From contig JAUZPS010000263.1 of the NCBI GenBank assembly GCA_030705945.1, forward strand, positions 1-6,833: a DNA stretch of 6,833 bases, in the 5' to 3' direction. Below the pieces are notes generated by a model that was given only the letters and a program-made list of their open reading frames with translations, was not told the DNA's origin and did not search any database. Below, in pieces: positions 5,247-6,833 of this stretch. Origin of the DNA: Bacillota bacterium. GTDB taxonomy: Bacteria > Bacillota > Clostridia > Acetivibrionales > DSM-2933. Each line of letters begins with the position of its first letter. Position 1 is the first letter of the stretch. A program made the position numbers and the translations under genes.

Positions 5247-6623
5247 TTGGAAATTCAAAGGATTAAAAAGTATGTCGTATCGAATTTATTTATCAGTATC
5301 ACACTTTTTTTCTTTTTTACAACTGTTTTATCATGTATATCAAGGACTGACTGTTCAAATAAAAACGGTTTTATTAAAAGAATGGAAATCAATCTTACAA
5401 ATAAAAAGGCATTAAATGAAAACTACATATGCCTTAGGAATCTGGAAAATATAAAGAGGAAAATTACAGGATATGAAATGTCTTACATAAGTGAGCTTGA
5501 CACTTTTGTTGAAGCCAACAACAGATCTTTCCCTGTAAATGCCTGCTTAACAGATAATTCATTCAGTTTGTTTTCTGATATTAATATTGTAAAAGGTTCT
5601 TTTTTTAATGAATCCACAAGTGAAAATGGATTTAATGCTGCTTTGATCAGCGAGGATCTTGCAGAAAAATTATATGGCTCATATGACATCATTGGTAATA
5701 AGATTGAACTTTTTAATGAAAAGTATAAAATTACAGGGATTTATCGTAATAATAAGTCCATAATATCTTTTTTAAGTTCTGATGGAGTTGACAGAATTTA
5801 CATACCGTTTAAAAGTTACTCCGCATTTAAAGACCTGCCGGTCAAGACTGTATTCTTTAGTTCTGAAGAACTAGAAAATACAGCATTTCGGGATAATTAT
5901 ATCAGAAATATGTTTGGTATCGATAATAACCTATATAAAATTAATGACTATTACAGCAATCAAGATATTGTTGATCTGTTAAATAATTTATTTATTTTCA
6001 TTATAGGAATATGGATTATTATTGTTGGGATTAGACTTGCAAGCTATTTCAAGTCCGTATATGCATATACAAAAAGAAGCCTTGAAAAAGTGTATTTGAA
6101 AGAAATGATAAACAATGAAAAAGGTATTTTACTTAAGTCTGTTTTAATTGTGTTTGGTTCAATATCATTCATTTTAGTAATAGTAAATCTGATTAAGTTT
6201 AAAGTGAATATACCAACAGATTATATTCCCCTCGACAACATTCTGGATTTTAACTTTTATTTTGAGAGATTGAGAATGCATATAAGCGACTCTAATCTTT
6301 CAGCAGGCTATATACCTACACGCCTTGAAACTTTTTATAGTAATGTTTCAAAACTGAAACTAATTAGCTTTACATTGTGCATGGTTTCTTTTTTATTTAC
6401 AATTAGCTTTTTGAAAATTATACAAATTGTAAATCTTGAAAAAAGACAATTGCTTATAGTTTTTATCATGCCTGTTATTATAGCTGTTATGCTTTCTCTG
6501 TCTTTTTCATATTTATTCAGCATAACGTTCAGTTTTCCATTTAAAGAAGTAATTATTATTTATTTTTTTATTTTTACAAAAACAAACTTTTTAAAAGGGT
6601 TTAAAACTAACTTATGTATATAA
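5247..6623 (+). CDS. Divergent MacB/FtsX-like ABC transporter permease
   Basis: This is probably the membrane partner of the preceding adaptor. The 458 residues start with a membrane helix (about 11-31). An extracytoplasmic domain follows (about 32-245) carrying a MacB periplasmic-core signature: 'ALISEDLAEKLYGSYDIIGNKI' at 132-153, split here as ALISEDLAEKLYG then DIIGNKI, followed by 'YKITGIYRN'. Further helices lie at about 247-267, 296-317, 372-392, 402-424 and 432-445. The 268-295 loop is basic and probably cytoplasmic, where an ATPase would dock. Unusual points are a second polar segment (318-371) after the third helix, two more helices than the four of MacB/FtsX, and no canonical C-terminal dPxxxLR-type end. 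No ATPase is encoded before the window ends; a hairpin begins at its stop codon. The TTG start is supported by a perfect ribosome binding site. Role in export is inferred, and a mechanical or sensory role is possible. Confidence 0.75.
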   Translation: MEIQRIKKYVVSNLFISITLFFFFTTVLSCISRTDCSNKNGFIKRMEINLTNKKALNENYICLRNLENIKRKITGYEMSYISELDTFVEANNRSFPVNACLTDNSFSLFSDINIVKGSFFNESTSENGFNAALISEDLAEKLYGSYDIIGNKIELFNEKYKITGIYRNNKSIISFLSSDGVDRIYIPFKSYSAFKDLPVKTVFFSSEELENTAFRDNYIRNMFGIDNNLYKINDYYSNQDIVDLLNNLFIFIIGIWIIIVGIRLASYFKSVYAYTKRSLEKVYLKEMINNEKGILLKSVLIVFGSISFILVIVNLIKFKVNIPTDYIPLDNILDFNFYFERLRMHISDSNLSAGYIPTRLETFYSNVSKLKLISFTLCMVSFLFTISFLKIIQIVNLEKRQLLIVFIMPVIIAVMLSLSFSYLFSITFSFPFKEVIIIYFFIFTKTNFLKGFKTNLCI

Positions 6624-6715
6624 AATTACGAAAAATCTATTACATTCCGTCTTCACATGCATCCTTGAATCGTTGGTTGCATGCTCGCCGTAATGTAAGA
6701 TTTTTATCGTAATTT
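6620..6715. terminator. Long imperfect hairpin starting at the permease stop codon, probable terminator
   Basis: The arms pair as 6623-6630 with 6708-6715 (AAATTACG/CGTAATTT), 6631-6638 with 6698-6705 (AAAAATCT/AGATTTTT) and 6641-6646 with 6692-6697, with small bulges between. An inner stem pairs CATGCA (6656-6661) with TGCATG (6678-6683) and extends past one mismatch by CC/GG. The left foot includes the TAA stop at 6621-6623. T-rich sequence on the right arm (6701-6705) and A-rich sequence on the left suit a bidirectional terminator. The elaborate nested shape resembles repeat copies A and B in design, but the sequence is different. Confidence 0.5.
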
Positions 6716-6717
6716 AT

Positions 6718-6815
6718 TTAGTAATGTTGAAATAAACTTTCGCTAAGTTTTCGCTTTCATGTTCACTTAACTCGTGAACATACGCTCAAAAGCGAAAGTA
6801 ATATTTCAATCATTT
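6718..6815 (-). repeat. Palindromic intergenic repeat, copy B (inverted relative to copy A)
   Basis: The reverse complement of this stretch aligns with 3836-3934; 6748-6794 is identical to 3856-3902 over 47 nt. The outer stem pairs 6736-6744 with 6791-6799 (ACTTTCGCT/AGCGAAAGT), extended past a small bulge by 6727-6733 with 6803-6809. The inner stem pairs 6759-6766 with 6774-6781 around a 7-nt loop. Compared with copy A, one outer-stem pair has changed on both sides (C3855-G3911 in A; T6740-A6795 in B, read as T-A in A's orientation), preserving the fold. Confidence 0.85.
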
Positions 6816-6833
6816 CTTAACTCATGAACATAC
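6816..6833 (-). repeat. Start of a third copy of the palindromic repeat, cut by the window edge
   Basis: CTTAACTCATGAACATAC matches the corresponding part of copy B (6766-6783) at 17 of 18 positions. The sequence just before it (6803-6815) matches the other half of the inner stem poorly, so the copy is either partial or diverged. Its spacing from copy B is 50 nt. This suggests a tandem or clustered arrangement continuing to the right. Confidence 0.55.

Noticed and set aside
5247..5355. Lipobox-like Val-Leu-Ser-Cys at residues 27-30 of the MacB-like permease
   Set aside because: Leucine at the second position is a poor lipobox fit. The hydrophobic stretch sits where the first membrane helix of MacB/FtsX proteins is always retained.
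3836..6833. Possible CRISPR array from the repeated palindromes
   Set aside because: The copies are few, about 100 nt long, in opposite orientations and irregularly spaced, with no short regular spacers and no cas genes.

Overview
The window looks like a chromosomal accessory stretch of a low-GC, monoderm Firmicute, most likely a Clostridia member. The reasons are strong AT bias, AGGAGG-type ribosome binding sites, TTG and GTG starts, a lipoprotein substrate-binding protein, and a sugar-type ABC importer encoded without its own ATPase. This placement is inference from style and family resemblance.

Left edge (1-522): mostly gene debris. Bases 56-1 on the minus strand encode a peptide closely resembling part of the N-terminal region of 1-deoxy-D-xylulose-5-phosphate synthase (Dxs). 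It is cut off upstream by an in-frame stop. A small plus-strand reading frame (340-522) follows; it lacks a good start signal and is probably a gene fragment. The rest of 57-339 is AT-rich with nothing convincing.

Importer operon (about 550-3833): a promoter region with two copies of a 14-nt direct repeat spaced exactly 33 bp precedes three tightly packed genes. They encode a lipoprotein solute-binding protein, a MalF-type permease and a MalG-type permease, the last with an overlapping GTG start. Together they form a CUT1-type (carbohydrate) ABC importer that must borrow an ATPase from elsewhere.

Repeat A (3836-3934): a roughly 100-nt palindromic element lies directly after the importer operon. 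It is followed by a small hairpin just before the next gene.

Export-like pair (3969-6623): a membrane-anchored HlyD/MacA-type adaptor and a divergent MacB/FtsX-like permease are translationally coupled, with the second gene's ribosome binding site overlapping the first gene's stop codon. No ATPase is encoded here either.

Right edge (6620-6833): a long imperfect hairpin begins at the permease stop codon. A second copy of the palindromic repeat (B) follows in inverted orientation, and part of a third copy runs off the window. Copies A and B share 47 identical bases and differ in their outer stem by a compensatory base-pair change, so the fold appears to be maintained. The adaptor-permease pair is therefore bracketed by inverted copies of this repeat. 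The repeat family and the pairing of an ATPase-less importer with an ATPase-less export module are the most notable features of the window.
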